NCBI GenBank assembly: GCA_028279305.1
Contig: JANQOA010000183.1
Location: 1-64,000, forward strand
Source: Pseudomonadales bacterium
Lineage (GTDB): Bacteria > Pseudomonadota > Gammaproteobacteria > Pseudomonadales > Azotimanducaceae
DNA: 64,000 bases
Direction of reading: 5' to 3'
The position numbers were made by a program, and so were the translations under genes. This document shows positions 8,379-16,425 of this stretch, in pieces; the first letter of the stretch is position 1, and each line of letters begins with the position of its first letter. Below the pieces are notes generated by a model, which worked only from the letters and a program-made list of their open reading frames with translations, had not been told where the DNA came from and did not search any database.

Positions 8379-9843
8379 GCGGGGTACCTGCTTTTGCCGG
8401 GGAAGATTTGGAGGCTGTTTTTTCCGCCTGCCGCGCGCTTTGAAGTTCATCAAAGGCAGCCTGGATACAGGTTTCGAAGAAATCCGGATCCGGCAGCATC
8501 TCGCGGCAGCTGGTGAAAGAAATGGTCATACGGCCCTGATAGCTGAGGACCGGAAAAATTAAACCCATACCCTGGGCGATAGGTCCCAGACCGATACTCG
8601 ACAGCATCGGGGCGCCGCAGAAGTACAGGGGTGCCTGGGGCCCGGGCACATTGGTGATGCTGACGTTGAAGGTCGGCGCCGGAGCGCTGGCGGCGGTGTT
8701 GGCCATCAGGCGGCTGGCCATGGCGGCGGTGTAGGCGGGCACGAAGTTGCCGTAGTCGGTCATGGCTGCGGCGCCCACCGCTTCATGCATGATTTTGCTG
8801 GCGCTGGTTTGTTCATGCACATGCAGCAGGCGCTCGCGGGGCTCAGCAATGTGTGTGCCGATGGGTACAAACAGAGCGGACACTTTGTTGCCGGCGGAAG
8901 AAGTCGGGGTGGCTTCGGTACGCACGTTGACCGGCGCCATGGCCACCAGCGAATCCGCGTCCAGCTCGTTTTTTGATTCCAGATAGCGGCGCAGGGCACC
9001 GCCGCAAATGGTCAGCACCGCATCGTTTACGGTGGCGCCGGCAATCATTTTGCGGATATCACGGATATCGTCGAGGGAAAAATCCAGCGAGCCGATGACC
9101 CGGTGCGGGGTCACGCGGCCGTTAAAGCGGGTGCGCGGGACGTTGCGCCGTTGCAGGCTTTCCGCTGCGCGGTCCGCCATGCTGCCCATCGACCGCGCGG
9201 TTTGTGAAACCTGGCGGGTCCAGGCTTCCGCCATGCGCAGCGGCTGGGTCAGATTGTTGATGCCGGTGCGGAACAACAGCTCCGCGCCGCTGGGTTCCGG
9301 CTCCGGCCGCCACGGGCTGGCCGGCGGCTCAAAGCGGGTGGGCTCAGGCTGCAGGTCGTGCATCAACTCAAAAAAGTGTACGCCGGAAGCGCCGTCGATG
9401 GCGGCGTGATGGGTCTTGGACAACAGGCCGAAGCTGTTGGGCGCAATGCCTTCCAGGTTATCCAGGCCTTCGATGATGTAGAACTCCCACAACGGCTTGG
9501 ACATATCCAGCGGGTGGGAAAAAACCCGTGCAACCAGTTTCTTCAGCTCCGCCCAATCCGCCGGTTTGGGCAGGCCTATGCGGCGCACGTGATACTCCAG
9601 ATCAAAGTCCTGATCTTCCACCCAATAGGGGTAGTCGGCTTCCATGGGCACCCGCACGCATTTGCGGCGCGTCGTGACCGCCAGGTGCAGGCGCTCGTTG
9701 ATGGATTTGAGAATGGCTTCTTCCGTCAGCCGGGCGGCATCAGCGTGGGTGCCGTCATAGATGGAAAGAGATCCCACGTGCATGGGGGTGGCCGGCGATT
9801 CCTGGTAAAGGAAAGATGCGTCCTGGGCACTGAGTTGTTGCAT
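8371..9843 (-). CDS. Wax ester synthase / diacylglycerol acyltransferase (WS/DGAT)
   Basis: A 490-residue bifunctional acyltransferase using acyl-CoA to make wax esters or triacylglycerol at the membrane. It opens MQQLSAQDASFLYQE, has the catalytic HHAAIDG motif (HHxxxDG) at residues 145-151 and the family motif FNVSITNVPGPQ near residue 395. The start has AGGGAG six bases upstream. The C-terminus is followed within an 8-base overlap by an SDR gene. A second, more divergent WS/DGAT is at 10669-12168, so the strain has at least two. Confidence 0.92.
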   Translation of the reverse strand: MQQLSAQDASFLYQESPATPMHVGSLSIYDGTHADAARLTEEAILKSINERLHLAVTTRRKCVRVPMEADYPYWVEDQDFDLEYHVRRIGLPKPADWAELKKLVARVFSHPLDMSKPLWEFYIIEGLDNLEGIAPNSFGLLSKTHHAAIDGASGVHFFELMHDLQPEPTRFEPPASPWRPEPEPSGAELLFRTGINNLTQPLRMAEAWTRQVSQTARSMGSMADRAAESLQRRNVPRTRFNGRVTPHRVIGSLDFSLDDIRDIRKMIAGATVNDAVLTICGGALRRYLESKNELDADSLVAMAPVNVRTEATPTSSAGNKVSALFVPIGTHIAEPRERLLHVHEQTSASKIMHEAVGAAAMTDYGNFVPAYTAAMASRLMANTAASAPAPTFNVSITNVPGPQAPLYFCGAPMLSSIGLGPIAQGMGLIFPVLSYQGRMTISFTSCREMLPDPDFFETCIQAAFDELQSARQAEKTASKSSPAKAGTPHE

Positions 9844-10195
9844 GGGTGGCTCCCTGATTGGTTCAGCGTAACGTCCCAGCCGTGACCGTTGGATGATTCA
9901 CCGCCGGGGCTGCGGCCCTCCGTCATGCTGCAACGTGCTCAAGACCTTAACAAAGAAAAGATAGCGAAAGCAGGCCCGGAAGAGGGGAGGGAGGGAGAGA
10001 GTCTTCACTGGGCCTGCCTCGCATTTCGAAAAAATTCGCTGCAACAATTAGCAATTGGGCAGCGAAACATGGTCCATTTATTCTTGTCAGCGATTGTTGT
10101 TAGCACCGGCTGCCGTTACTGCGGGCAACCGGCCCTTTTACTGCTGCTTTTGGACCCCGGCCGACATCCATCCTGGCCGGATCGTTCGCTGCGAT
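9844..10195. other. Intergenic region between WS/DGAT and phasin
   Basis: About 350 bases with no convincing gene. It contains the phasin terminator (10029-10066), a purine-rich GA tract at about 9976-10002 flanked by GCAGGCCC/GGGCCTGC arms (from about 9970 to 10018), and presumably the promoter of the WS/DGAT gene close to 9844. Short plus-strand frames here lack support. Confidence 0.5.
10029..10066 (-). terminator. Rho-independent terminator of the phasin gene
   Basis: Read on the minus strand, the arms TTCGCTGC and GCAGCGAA (8 bp, 10059-10066 with 10035-10042) are followed by six U residues encoded at 10029-10034. The loop is 16 bases. It lies about 130 bases beyond the phasin stop codon. 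Confidence 0.65.
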
Positions 10196-10522
10196 TTATG
10201 CAGCCTTTTCTTCAGCCTCAGCTTCGTTGCTGAACGCGCCGCGAAGCACTTCACCGCTCTTTTCGAACGCTTCGCGAACCACGTCGCCGCGGCTCTGCAG
10301 ACGTTCGCTGACGCCGCTGTACAGGGTCTGACCGTATTCGCGCTGCAGCTCCAGGAAGCTGGTGACGTCGCGTACTTCGGACAGTTTCTTGGCGAATTCC
10401 TGATTGGTTTCAAAGTACTGGCGGATGCCTTCGCCGGTGATTTCAGTCATGCGGCGCGCCACGTGGCTGTTGATTTCGAACAGTTCGCGGCCCATTTTGA
10501 ATTGATTTTCCAGAACACTCAT
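10196..10522 (-). CDS. Phasin family protein
   Basis: A 108-residue, almost wholly helical amphipathic protein starting MSVLENQFKMGRELFEINSH and ending in an acidic/Ala-rich tail. This matches the phasin (PhaP/GranuleAP) family, which coats PHA granules and controls their size and number. It is a single gene with its own terminator and a TGC-rich palindromic region 47-77 bases before its start, as expected for a PhaR-controlled phasin. Confidence 0.88.
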   Translation of the reverse strand: MSVLENQFKMGRELFEINSHVARRMTEITGEGIRQYFETNQEFAKKLSEVRDVTSFLELQREYGQTLYSGVSERLQSRGDVVREAFEKSGEVLRGAFSNEAEAEEKAA

Positions 10523-10568
10523 TGTTTATTCCTCGGTAGTTATATGCTGCGATGCACAACGAGGGCTA

Positions 10569-10599
10569 TTGTGCAGCACACAATTGTGCAATGCAACAA
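10569..10599. promoter_or_regulatory. Candidate PhaR operator upstream of phasin
   Basis: A TGC/GCA-rich inverted-repeat cluster (TTGTGCA at 10569, TGCAATGCAACAA to 10599), with a further TGCTGC..TGCACAAC at 10546-10561. PhaR regulators are known to bind TGC-rich sites in front of phasin genes, and a phaR gene is present at 14224. The minus strand shares TTGCATTGCA with the site at 13333. Confidence 0.5.
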
Positions 10600-10668
10600 C
10601 TTTTTTCAAAAATTTCGCTTTTTTCGCAAAATGCATATTCAGGGGCGGGAATAGGGGCGCCTCCCGGG

Positions 10669-12168
10669 TCAGGCGACCCGGGGATGTTCGTCCAGATTTT
10701 CTTCCCCGGCCGCCGCGGCCTTGCTGCCGGCTTTGGCCGGCGCCGCCGGTTGCGGATTCAGCGCTACCACTTCGGCACTTAATGCCTGCACCAGGCTTGT
10801 ATACTCAGCCAGCAGTTCATCGCGCAGGCGGTCCGCGTCGGGCATGGTTTTGGCACAGGCGGTGACGCCGAAGTACAACTGACCGGCGTAACTCTGCACC
10901 GTGATGTTGACCGCGTTGCCGTGCGCGGGAATGGACACCGGGTAGTGGGTCAGCACCCGCGCGCCGTTTGAATACAGCCGTTTGCGCGGTCCGGGCACGT
11001 TGGAAATCACCACGTTAACAGATGGGTTGGCCCATTCCGCCAGCGGCGCCACGTTAGCCAGCATGGCCAGGCCCTGTACGCCCGCACCCATGCCCGGTGC
11101 CGTGACGTCGCCGGGCAGCAGGCCGATGCCGTCCGCCAGCACCTGTTTGGCGGTGCGCGCGGATTGGCTGACGGTTTGCAGCCGCGCCACCGGATCGTCT
11201 TCGAGGGTGTCCAGCGTGACCTTCATCATCGCCACCTGATTGTTTGCGCTCTTATCACCGGGCTTGCGCAAAGATACCGGACAACCGGCGACCAGCGAGG
11301 CTGACGGCAGCGCGCCGTGACTCAACAGGTATCTGCGCAAGGCGCCGCCGCAGAGGCTGACAAAAACGTCGTTAAGTGTGCTTTTTGTGCATTTTGACAG
11401 GTTTTTCACCATATCCATGGGGAGTTCCCCCATGGCGTAGGTGCGGCCTTTGTCGATGCTGCGGTTGAGGATGGTGGCGGGTACGCGGTCGCCGTACGCA
11501 CCCAACCCGCGGCTGGGGTCCAGGCTGCGCTGCCACAGGCGCTGGCGCGCCATGGCCCGTGCCGGCGCGCCGGTAAATGCATCCACGGCCTGGCTGGCCA
11601 GGGATTCCAACAGGCCTAATACGTGGTCCGCGTTGGAGCGGCTGGGGCCGGCGGTGGCCGGCAGCGGCGTTTTCAGTTCCCCGTGCGACGGCTCGGTGTC
11701 CATCAGCATCTGGGTGGAGGCCTGTGCCGCCATGCCGTCCAGGCAGGCGTGATGCACCCGGTTGTAATAAGCGATGCGGCCGTCCGCCAGGCCGGTGAGC
11801 ACCGCGATATCCCACAGCGGCCGGTGCCGCGACAAAGGCTGCTCATGCAGTTGCGCCACCGTTTGTTCCAGTTGGCGTTGACTGCCCGGCGCCGCCACGG
11901 CCACTTCATATATATGGTTATTGATGTCGAAGTGCGGGTCGGTGATCCAGTTGGGATGGTCCAGCCAGCCGTCCGCCCATTGCACCTTGTTGGTCAGGTA
12001 CGGCACCAGATGTGCGCGCTGACTCATATAGGTTTTTAAAGATTGAATGAACGCATCCGCCGTAACCCCCTCGGGTAATTCCAGCAGTTGAACCGACGCT
12101 ATGCTCATGGGCGTCACGGGCGTCTCTGCGTACAGAAATCCGGCATCGGTGGCGTTTAATTTAGTCAA
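10669..12168 (-). CDS. Wax ester synthase / diacylglycerol acyltransferase, second copy
   Basis: A second WS/DGAT paralogue, 499 residues from the start chosen. The catalytic motif is HHACLDG at residues 139-145 and VNVVISNVPGPRK follows later. The frame is open to an ATG at 12249, but family alignment begins at LNATDAGFLYAE. A TTG at 12168 with AAGGAGA seven bases upstream gives exactly this N-terminus, so TTG is preferred. It is divergent in sequence from the 8371-9843 copy, suggesting different acyl or alcohol preference. The C-terminus has a low-complexity Ala/Pro/Lys tail. Confidence 0.9.
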   Translation of the reverse strand: MTKLNATDAGFLYAETPVTPMSIASVQLLELPEGVTADAFIQSLKTYMSQRAHLVPYLTNKVQWADGWLDHPNWITDPHFDINNHIYEVAVAAPGSQRQLEQTVAQLHEQPLSRHRPLWDIAVLTGLADGRIAYYNRVHHACLDGMAAQASTQMLMDTEPSHGELKTPLPATAGPSRSNADHVLGLLESLASQAVDAFTGAPARAMARQRLWQRSLDPSRGLGAYGDRVPATILNRSIDKGRTYAMGELPMDMVKNLSKCTKSTLNDVFVSLCGGALRRYLLSHGALPSASLVAGCPVSLRKPGDKSANNQVAMMKVTLDTLEDDPVARLQTVSQSARTAKQVLADGIGLLPGDVTAPGMGAGVQGLAMLANVAPLAEWANPSVNVVISNVPGPRKRLYSNGARVLTHYPVSIPAHGNAVNITVQSYAGQLYFGVTACAKTMPDADRLRDELLAEYTSLVQALSAEVVALNPQPAAPAKAGSKAAAAGEENLDEHPRVA

Positions 12169-12479
12169 GATCGTCTCCTTTTCCTGTTCGGAACCTAACT
12201 GAGGGCCGCGCCGCGGCCATAGGGCAGCTATGCTGCAATCGTTCGACATACGTGCTTAAGCAATACACAAACAAAATACGTGCCAACACTAAGTTATTGA
12301 AAAATATAAGATAGTCGTTTTTCTAAAGGTGTTCGTGCGCAATTTGAGAGCTATTTGCGTTGTGGGAAGTCAACAACGCACCGCGGCGGTGCAGAAGGAA
12401 AAAACTGTGCACCGCAACAATTCGGAGCCTTTATGGGCCAATTGCTGCACAATTATGCAGCACGAATGTGACGCGGCGG
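12169..12479. other. Regulatory intergenic region with palindromes
   Basis: About 310 bases between the second WS/DGAT start and the 3' end of the upstream hydrolase, AT-rich in its first half. It holds two perfect inverted repeats: GCGGTGCA/TGCACCGC at 12386-12393 and 12408-12415, and TGCTGCA/TGCAGCA at 12443-12462. No gene is supported. Confidence 0.5.
12443..12462. promoter_or_regulatory. Candidate PhaR operator (TGCTGCA-N6-TGCAGCA)
   Basis: A perfect 7-bp inverted repeat with a 6-base AT-rich spacer, about 275 bases upstream of the second WS/DGAT start. The TGC-rich palindrome resembles known PhaR-binding sequences and the cluster in front of the phasin gene. Function is inference. Confidence 0.45.
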
Positions 12480-13286
12480 TTACAGCACGGCGGGCCGCGC
12501 CGGGTTTGGATACAACAGCTGGCGCACGCCGTAACGCTGGAACGGCGTAAATTCACCTTTCGGCTGGGCCAGCCGGTCGGCCATGGCAAACAACACGGTC
12601 GGGTTGAAACCCAGGCCGATGTGGCTGGCCACCACCTCGATGTTCTCGCGCTGGGGCCCCGCGGGCAGTTGCGAACGCCGCCACGGCACGACACTGTCGG
12701 TGCGGCTGAAGATACTTGATACCGGCAGGTTTTCCGATAGTTCCTGCAGCACGTGGCGCCCGTTGAGCGGCGCGGCGTTGCCGTTATTCAGCGGCGTGGC
12801 GTTCATCGCCCGGGCTGCGCGGCGCATGGCCAGGGCAATCGGCGGTGTGTCGGAGCCGTCCGCTTTGGGCGGCGTGATCGGGCTGCCCAGGGTGATGACG
12901 CTGCGCACCGCATATTCAGCCCGGTGCGCCACCGCCAGGGCATGCACGCCGCCCAGGCTCCAGCCGACAATGCTGACCTTCTGTCCGGATTCGCGGTGGA
13001 TGCGCAGCACCTGCTGCACCAGTGTCTCGTAACCGCCCATGGCGGTCACCCCGAGGTTGCGCTGCTGATCCCAGGGATGAGTCTGGTAGCCCAGGCGTTC
13101 CAGAAACTGGCGGATAACCCAGGTGCTGTCGTCGTCTGCCAGAAAACCCGGGATCACCATCACCGGGTGACCATCACCACGCTTGCTGAAGCTCAGAAAA
13201 GGTGCCGCGCTGAACAGGGATGAAATCTCCAGTCCGGCGCGGGGAAATTCAGTCAGGCTGAGCCAGGCTTGTGATGAAATGGGCAT
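12480..13286 (-). CDS. Alpha/beta hydrolase (lipase-like), paralogue A
   Basis: A 268-residue alpha/beta hydrolase without signal peptide. Motifs are GDGHPVMVIPGFL (oxyanion region), nucleophile elbow VGWSLGGV, TLGSP, a later SRTDSVVPW and ASHIGLG with the probable catalytic His. The same motif series occurs in the divergent gene at 13425-14231, so they are paralogues. Set within the PHA/wax-ester cluster and beside a candidate PhaR site, it may be a granule-associated lipase, esterase or intracellular depolymerase; this is inference. Confidence 0.8.
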   Translation of the reverse strand: MPISSQAWLSLTEFPRAGLEISSLFSAAPFLSFSKRGDGHPVMVIPGFLADDDSTWVIRQFLERLGYQTHPWDQQRNLGVTAMGGYETLVQQVLRIHRESGQKVSIVGWSLGGVHALAVAHRAEYAVRSVITLGSPITPPKADGSDTPPIALAMRRAARAMNATPLNNGNAAPLNGRHVLQELSENLPVSSIFSRTDSVVPWRRSQLPAGPQRENIEVVASHIGLGFNPTVLFAMADRLAQPKGEFTPFQRYGVRQLLYPNPARPAVL

Positions 13287-13332
13287 TGCAGATCTTCCTC
13301 GATTGCGTCTTGACTATTGTGAGGGCTTTATT

Positions 13333-13345
13333 TTGCATTGCAACA
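13333..13345. promoter_or_regulatory. Candidate PhaR box in the divergent hydrolase promoter
   Basis: TTGCATTGCAACA sits between the divergently transcribed hydrolase paralogues. It shares TTGCATTGCA with the minus strand of the phasin upstream region (about 10589-10598). Confidence 0.4.
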
Positions 13346-13424
13346 TTTTTTGTTGACCGGTTTGTAAAATAAGCACACACTGTGGTTTGCTTAGGCAGTT
13401 CCGGAAGGGGTTTGGGGCTAATTT

Positions 13425-14231
13425 ATGTATGAGTCGGTCGATGTTGTAACGCACAAGAGTAGAGCCCCGTCATTGTTGTATTTTGCCGCCGAGGCCAGCC
13501 GCGCGATGATGGAGGGAGCCACGTTAGGGTCCGTCTGGCCGTGGCTGCGTCCCGAAGCAACAGGTGACGGGCACCCGGTGATGTTGTTGCCGGGTTTCCT
13601 GGGCGGAGACGCGTCCACTGCTATTTGCCGCCAGTATCTGCGGCGCAGCGGCTACAACGCCCTGCCATGGCAGCTCGGCACCAATACCGGTAGAGAATCT
13701 CTGCAGAACGATTTGCTTAAGCGCTTTCTGCGCCTCAGGCACCACTACCGGCAGCCCATCTCCCTGGTCGGCCACAGTCTGGGCGGAGTATTTGCCAGGG
13801 AGTTGGCGCGGCAGTTTCCGGATGATGTGCGCTGTGTGGTCACCCTGGGCAGCCCGTTTGGCGTCATGGACGTCAGTGCGGTCAGTCAGGTGGTCAGAAT
13901 GGTGTTTGAACAGGTGTCCGGGGAATCCGTTGAGGAAAAACGGCAAAGTTTGTTGCATACCGATCCGGGCTCACCCACCGGCGTACCCAGCACCGCCATC
14001 TACAGCCGCTCTGACGGTGTGGTGCACTGGCAAAGCTGCATCGAAGAGGAAAGTGAGCTCACCGAAAATATAGAGGTTTATAGTTCACATTGCGGTATGG
14101 TGATCAACGCGAGCGTATTGGCCGCGTTGACCAACCGGTTGGCACAGCCGTTGGGCGGCTGGCGCAAATTCGACACCACGCGGCTGAGCCGACGCCTGTG
14201 TTACCCCAAGCAGAGGAAGTCCAGTGCATAG
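13425..14231 (+). CDS. Alpha/beta hydrolase (lipase-like), paralogue B
   Basis: A 268-residue paralogue of the gene at 12480-13286, sharing GDGHPVMLLPGFL, VGHSLGGVFA (nucleophile Ser), TLGSP, SRSDGVVHW and ENIEVYSSHCG. It overlaps the phaR start by 8 bases, so hydrolase, phaR and the following SDR form one operon. This linkage to the PHA regulator is the best hint that the hydrolase acts on PHA or neutral lipid; the reaction is not shown by the sequence. Confidence 0.82.
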   Translation: MYESVDVVTHKSRAPSLLYFAAEASRAMMEGATLGSVWPWLRPEATGDGHPVMLLPGFLGGDASTAICRQYLRRSGYNALPWQLGTNTGRESLQNDLLKRFLRLRHHYRQPISLVGHSLGGVFARELARQFPDDVRCVVTLGSPFGVMDVSAVSQVVRMVFEQVSGESVEEKRQSLLHTDPGSPTGVPSTAIYSRSDGVVHWQSCIEEESELTENIEVYSSHCGMVINASVLAALTNRLAQPLGGWRKFDTTRLSRRLCYPKQRKSSA

Positions 14232-14718
14232 ACTGAAAAAATACCCCAACCGCCGGCTGTACGATATGACGGACAGTCAATATGTGACGGTGGAAGACGT
14301 CCGCAAACTGATCATGAAAGGGGAAAGCATCCACGTTGTCGACAGCAAAAACGAGAGTGACATCACCCGCTCGGTGCTGCTGCAGATCCTGGCTGAACAG
14401 GAACAGGACGGCACCGGCACGGTACTGACTAACCGCACCATCGAACAGCTTATCCGTTTTTACGGCGACCGCTTCGGCCGCGTCGCCAGCCGTTACATCG
14501 AAGAAGCCATTTCCGCCTTTCTCGAGCACCAGGACATGTACCGCAGCCGCATGAAGCAGCTTAATGCGTTGAACCCGCTGAATATGATGCGGCAGGCGTT
14601 TGAAGCAGGCTTTAATCCCAAGGAGCGTCAGGAACCGGGGCCGGATGACCTCGATTCAGCCGCCCAGGGCGGCCCGGCAGGCCCAGCGGGGGCGGGAGAG
14701 AAAGGCCGGGAAGAATGA
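14224..14718 (+). CDS. phaR: PHA synthesis regulator PhaR
   Basis: A 164-residue protein with the PHB/PHA accumulation regulator DNA-binding domain at its N-terminus (LKKYPNRRLYDMTDSQYVT..VRKLI) and the accumulation-regulatory domain after it. PhaR represses phasin and its own gene and is released by nascent PHA granules. The start is GTG 14224, overlapping the hydrolase by 8 bases, preceded by GAGGAAG. The C-terminal 40 residues are Gly/Pro/Ala-rich. The stop overlaps the next ATG (ATGA). Confidence 0.93.
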   Translation: MHRLKKYPNRRLYDMTDSQYVTVEDVRKLIMKGESIHVVDSKNESDITRSVLLQILAEQEQDGTGTVLTNRTIEQLIRFYGDRFGRVASRYIEEAISAFLEHQDMYRSRMKQLNALNPLNMMRQAFEAGFNPKERQEPGPDDLDSAAQGGPAGPAGAGEKGREE

Positions 14719-15542
14719 GCGGTACCACGCTGACCGGCCTGCAGGGCAAGGTGGCGGTGGTGACCGGCGCCGGACGCATGCGCAGTATCGGCCGGCCGAT
14801 CGCCGTGGCGCTGGCGGCGGCGGGCTGTAATGTGGTGCTGACCGGCACCGGGCGCGATCCCGCGGACTATCCCCAGGATGAAAAAGATCAGGGCTGGCAG
14901 GACATCGCTTCGGTGGCGGCGGAAGTTCGTGAAGCCGGTGCCGAGGCGCTGGAAGCGGTCAGCAATGTGGCTGACCCGGAGGCGGTGGATGCTCTGGTGG
15001 CGCAGACCCTGGAGCATTTCGGGCGGGTGGATTTTGTGGTCAACAACGCCGGCGCTGCCCGCGGCAGCGACCGGGTGCCGGTGGTGGAGTTGTCCACCGA
15101 CGACTGGCACAAGGTCATGAATGTCAATCTGAACGGTACCTTCTATATGAGCCGGGCCTTCGGGCGCGCCCTGCTGGCGCAGAACGAAGGGGGGGCCATA
15201 GTCAATATATCTTCTATCGCGGGCAAAATGCTGCCGCCCAATACCGCGGCGTATGCCGCCAGCAAAGCAGGGATCCAGGCTTTGTCCGCGTCCATGGCCC
15301 GGGAGATGGGCCGTCACAACATCCGCGTAAACACCATTTGCCCGGGCATCATTGATACTTACCGCATGGATGACATGGGCCGCGGCGCGGCCTGGGACAA
15401 TATGCTGAAGATGATCCCCCTGGGCCGCCCCGGCTACGGTGAGGACATTGCCCATATGGTGGTCTTCCTGTGCAGCGACCAGGGTAACTGGATCACCGGC
15501 CAGGCCTACAACGTCGACGGCGGTACGGTGGTGCAGCACTAG
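14715..15542 (+). CDS. SDR family oxidoreductase
   Basis: A 275-residue SDR in the phaR operon, joined to phaR by an ATGA overlap. The NAD(P) motif is stretched (TGAGRMRSIGRPIAVAL), NNAGAA and catalytic YAASKAG are clear, and NISSIAGKM precedes the Tyr. The linkage to phaR suggests an acetoacetyl-CoA or 3-ketoacyl-CoA reductase supplying (R)-3-hydroxyacyl-CoA, but this is inference; many SDRs of this type reduce 3-oxoacyl-ACP or polyols. Confidence 0.82.
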   Translation: MSGTTLTGLQGKVAVVTGAGRMRSIGRPIAVALAAAGCNVVLTGTGRDPADYPQDEKDQGWQDIASVAAEVREAGAEALEAVSNVADPEAVDALVAQTLEHFGRVDFVVNNAGAARGSDRVPVVELSTDDWHKVMNVNLNGTFYMSRAFGRALLAQNEGGAIVNISSIAGKMLPPNTAAYAASKAGIQALSASMAREMGRHNIRVNTICPGIIDTYRMDDMGRGAAWDNMLKMIPLGRPGYGEDIAHMVVFLCSDQGNWITGQAYNVDGGTVVQH

Positions 15543-15719
15543 GCTGCTATCCGGATCGGCGGGTGCGCCCTGCCGTTCGATATATTTACCCAGGCTCGTG
15601 CACTTATGTGCCGTTTCTAATCCGCATTCGCAAACTGTTGTAATTTCGTTGTCCCTCCGTTGCTACTTAGAGAAATTGTCTGCATAGACTGCGCGCTCTT
15701 GCAACAACTGGAGGGTCTG

Positions 15720-16397
15720 ATGGATACCCCTGTTAATCCCCGCGGCGAAGCTGCGGTACCGCTGTTGAGGGCGGTGACCTGGTTCGCGACCGTGGTCACG
15801 CTCATGGTGCTGGGTGCCTACCCGGTCTGGGCGGAAAACAACGCGGATGAGGACGTCGCGGTGGAACCAGAGGGCGTGCTGGACGATTTTGTCTGGGAGC
15901 CGGGCCTCACTTCGTCGCACCTTTTGTCTCAGAGTGCTTACGGGCAAATAGAAACGCTCATCTCAACCGGATCGCAGGTCAAATGCCGCCCTGCGGACCA
16001 CCACACGGCGGAAGAAACCACCGCCAAATTCATGTTCCATTACTGCGACAATGGGGCTGAGCATGGCGATGTGAAAGTGTCGTTCGTGCTGCCTACCGGA
16101 GGCGTTCTATTTGAGGTGCTCTACCAGCCGCAGTTAGCGGCGAACGACGGTTTTGCCATATTCCTTGAAGAGATTGCCGAGTTGATGGCGGATTACAACA
16201 GCCCGCACCTGGCGCGAGTGGAAATTGCCCAATGGTTGCGGGGCAGCAGCCGCGCTGATCCGCCTTCGGATTTCTGTGCCGTTGAATTTGATCCTGCGCA
16301 AGACCTGACTGTGGACCTTCTGATCAAAAGCAACGGGAAGGTTCAATACGGTAACGGTTATGCGTCGGAAAACCATTGTCTGGGCGAAGCACAGTAG
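15720..16397 (+). CDS. Secreted hypothetical protein
   Basis: The frame opens at 15660, but ATG 15720 follows GGAGGG and gives a 225-residue protein with an N-terminal signal sequence (hydrophobic WFATVVTLMVLGAYPVWA, probable cleavage after VWA). The mature part has four or more Cys and no recognised domain. It lies 28 bases upstream of the M60-like metallopeptidase gene on the same strand, so the two are probably co-transcribed and exported together. No function assigned. Confidence 0.6.
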   Translation: MDTPVNPRGEAAVPLLRAVTWFATVVTLMVLGAYPVWAENNADEDVAVEPEGVLDDFVWEPGLTSSHLLSQSAYGQIETLISTGSQVKCRPADHHTAEETTAKFMFHYCDNGAEHGDVKVSFVLPTGGVLFEVLYQPQLAANDGFAIFLEEIAELMADYNSPHLARVEIAQWLRGSSRADPPSDFCAVEFDPAQDLTVDLLIKSNGKVQYGNGYASENHCLGEAQ

Positions 16398-16425
16398 TGC
16401 CTGCGCATTTGTTAAGGAACAGATC

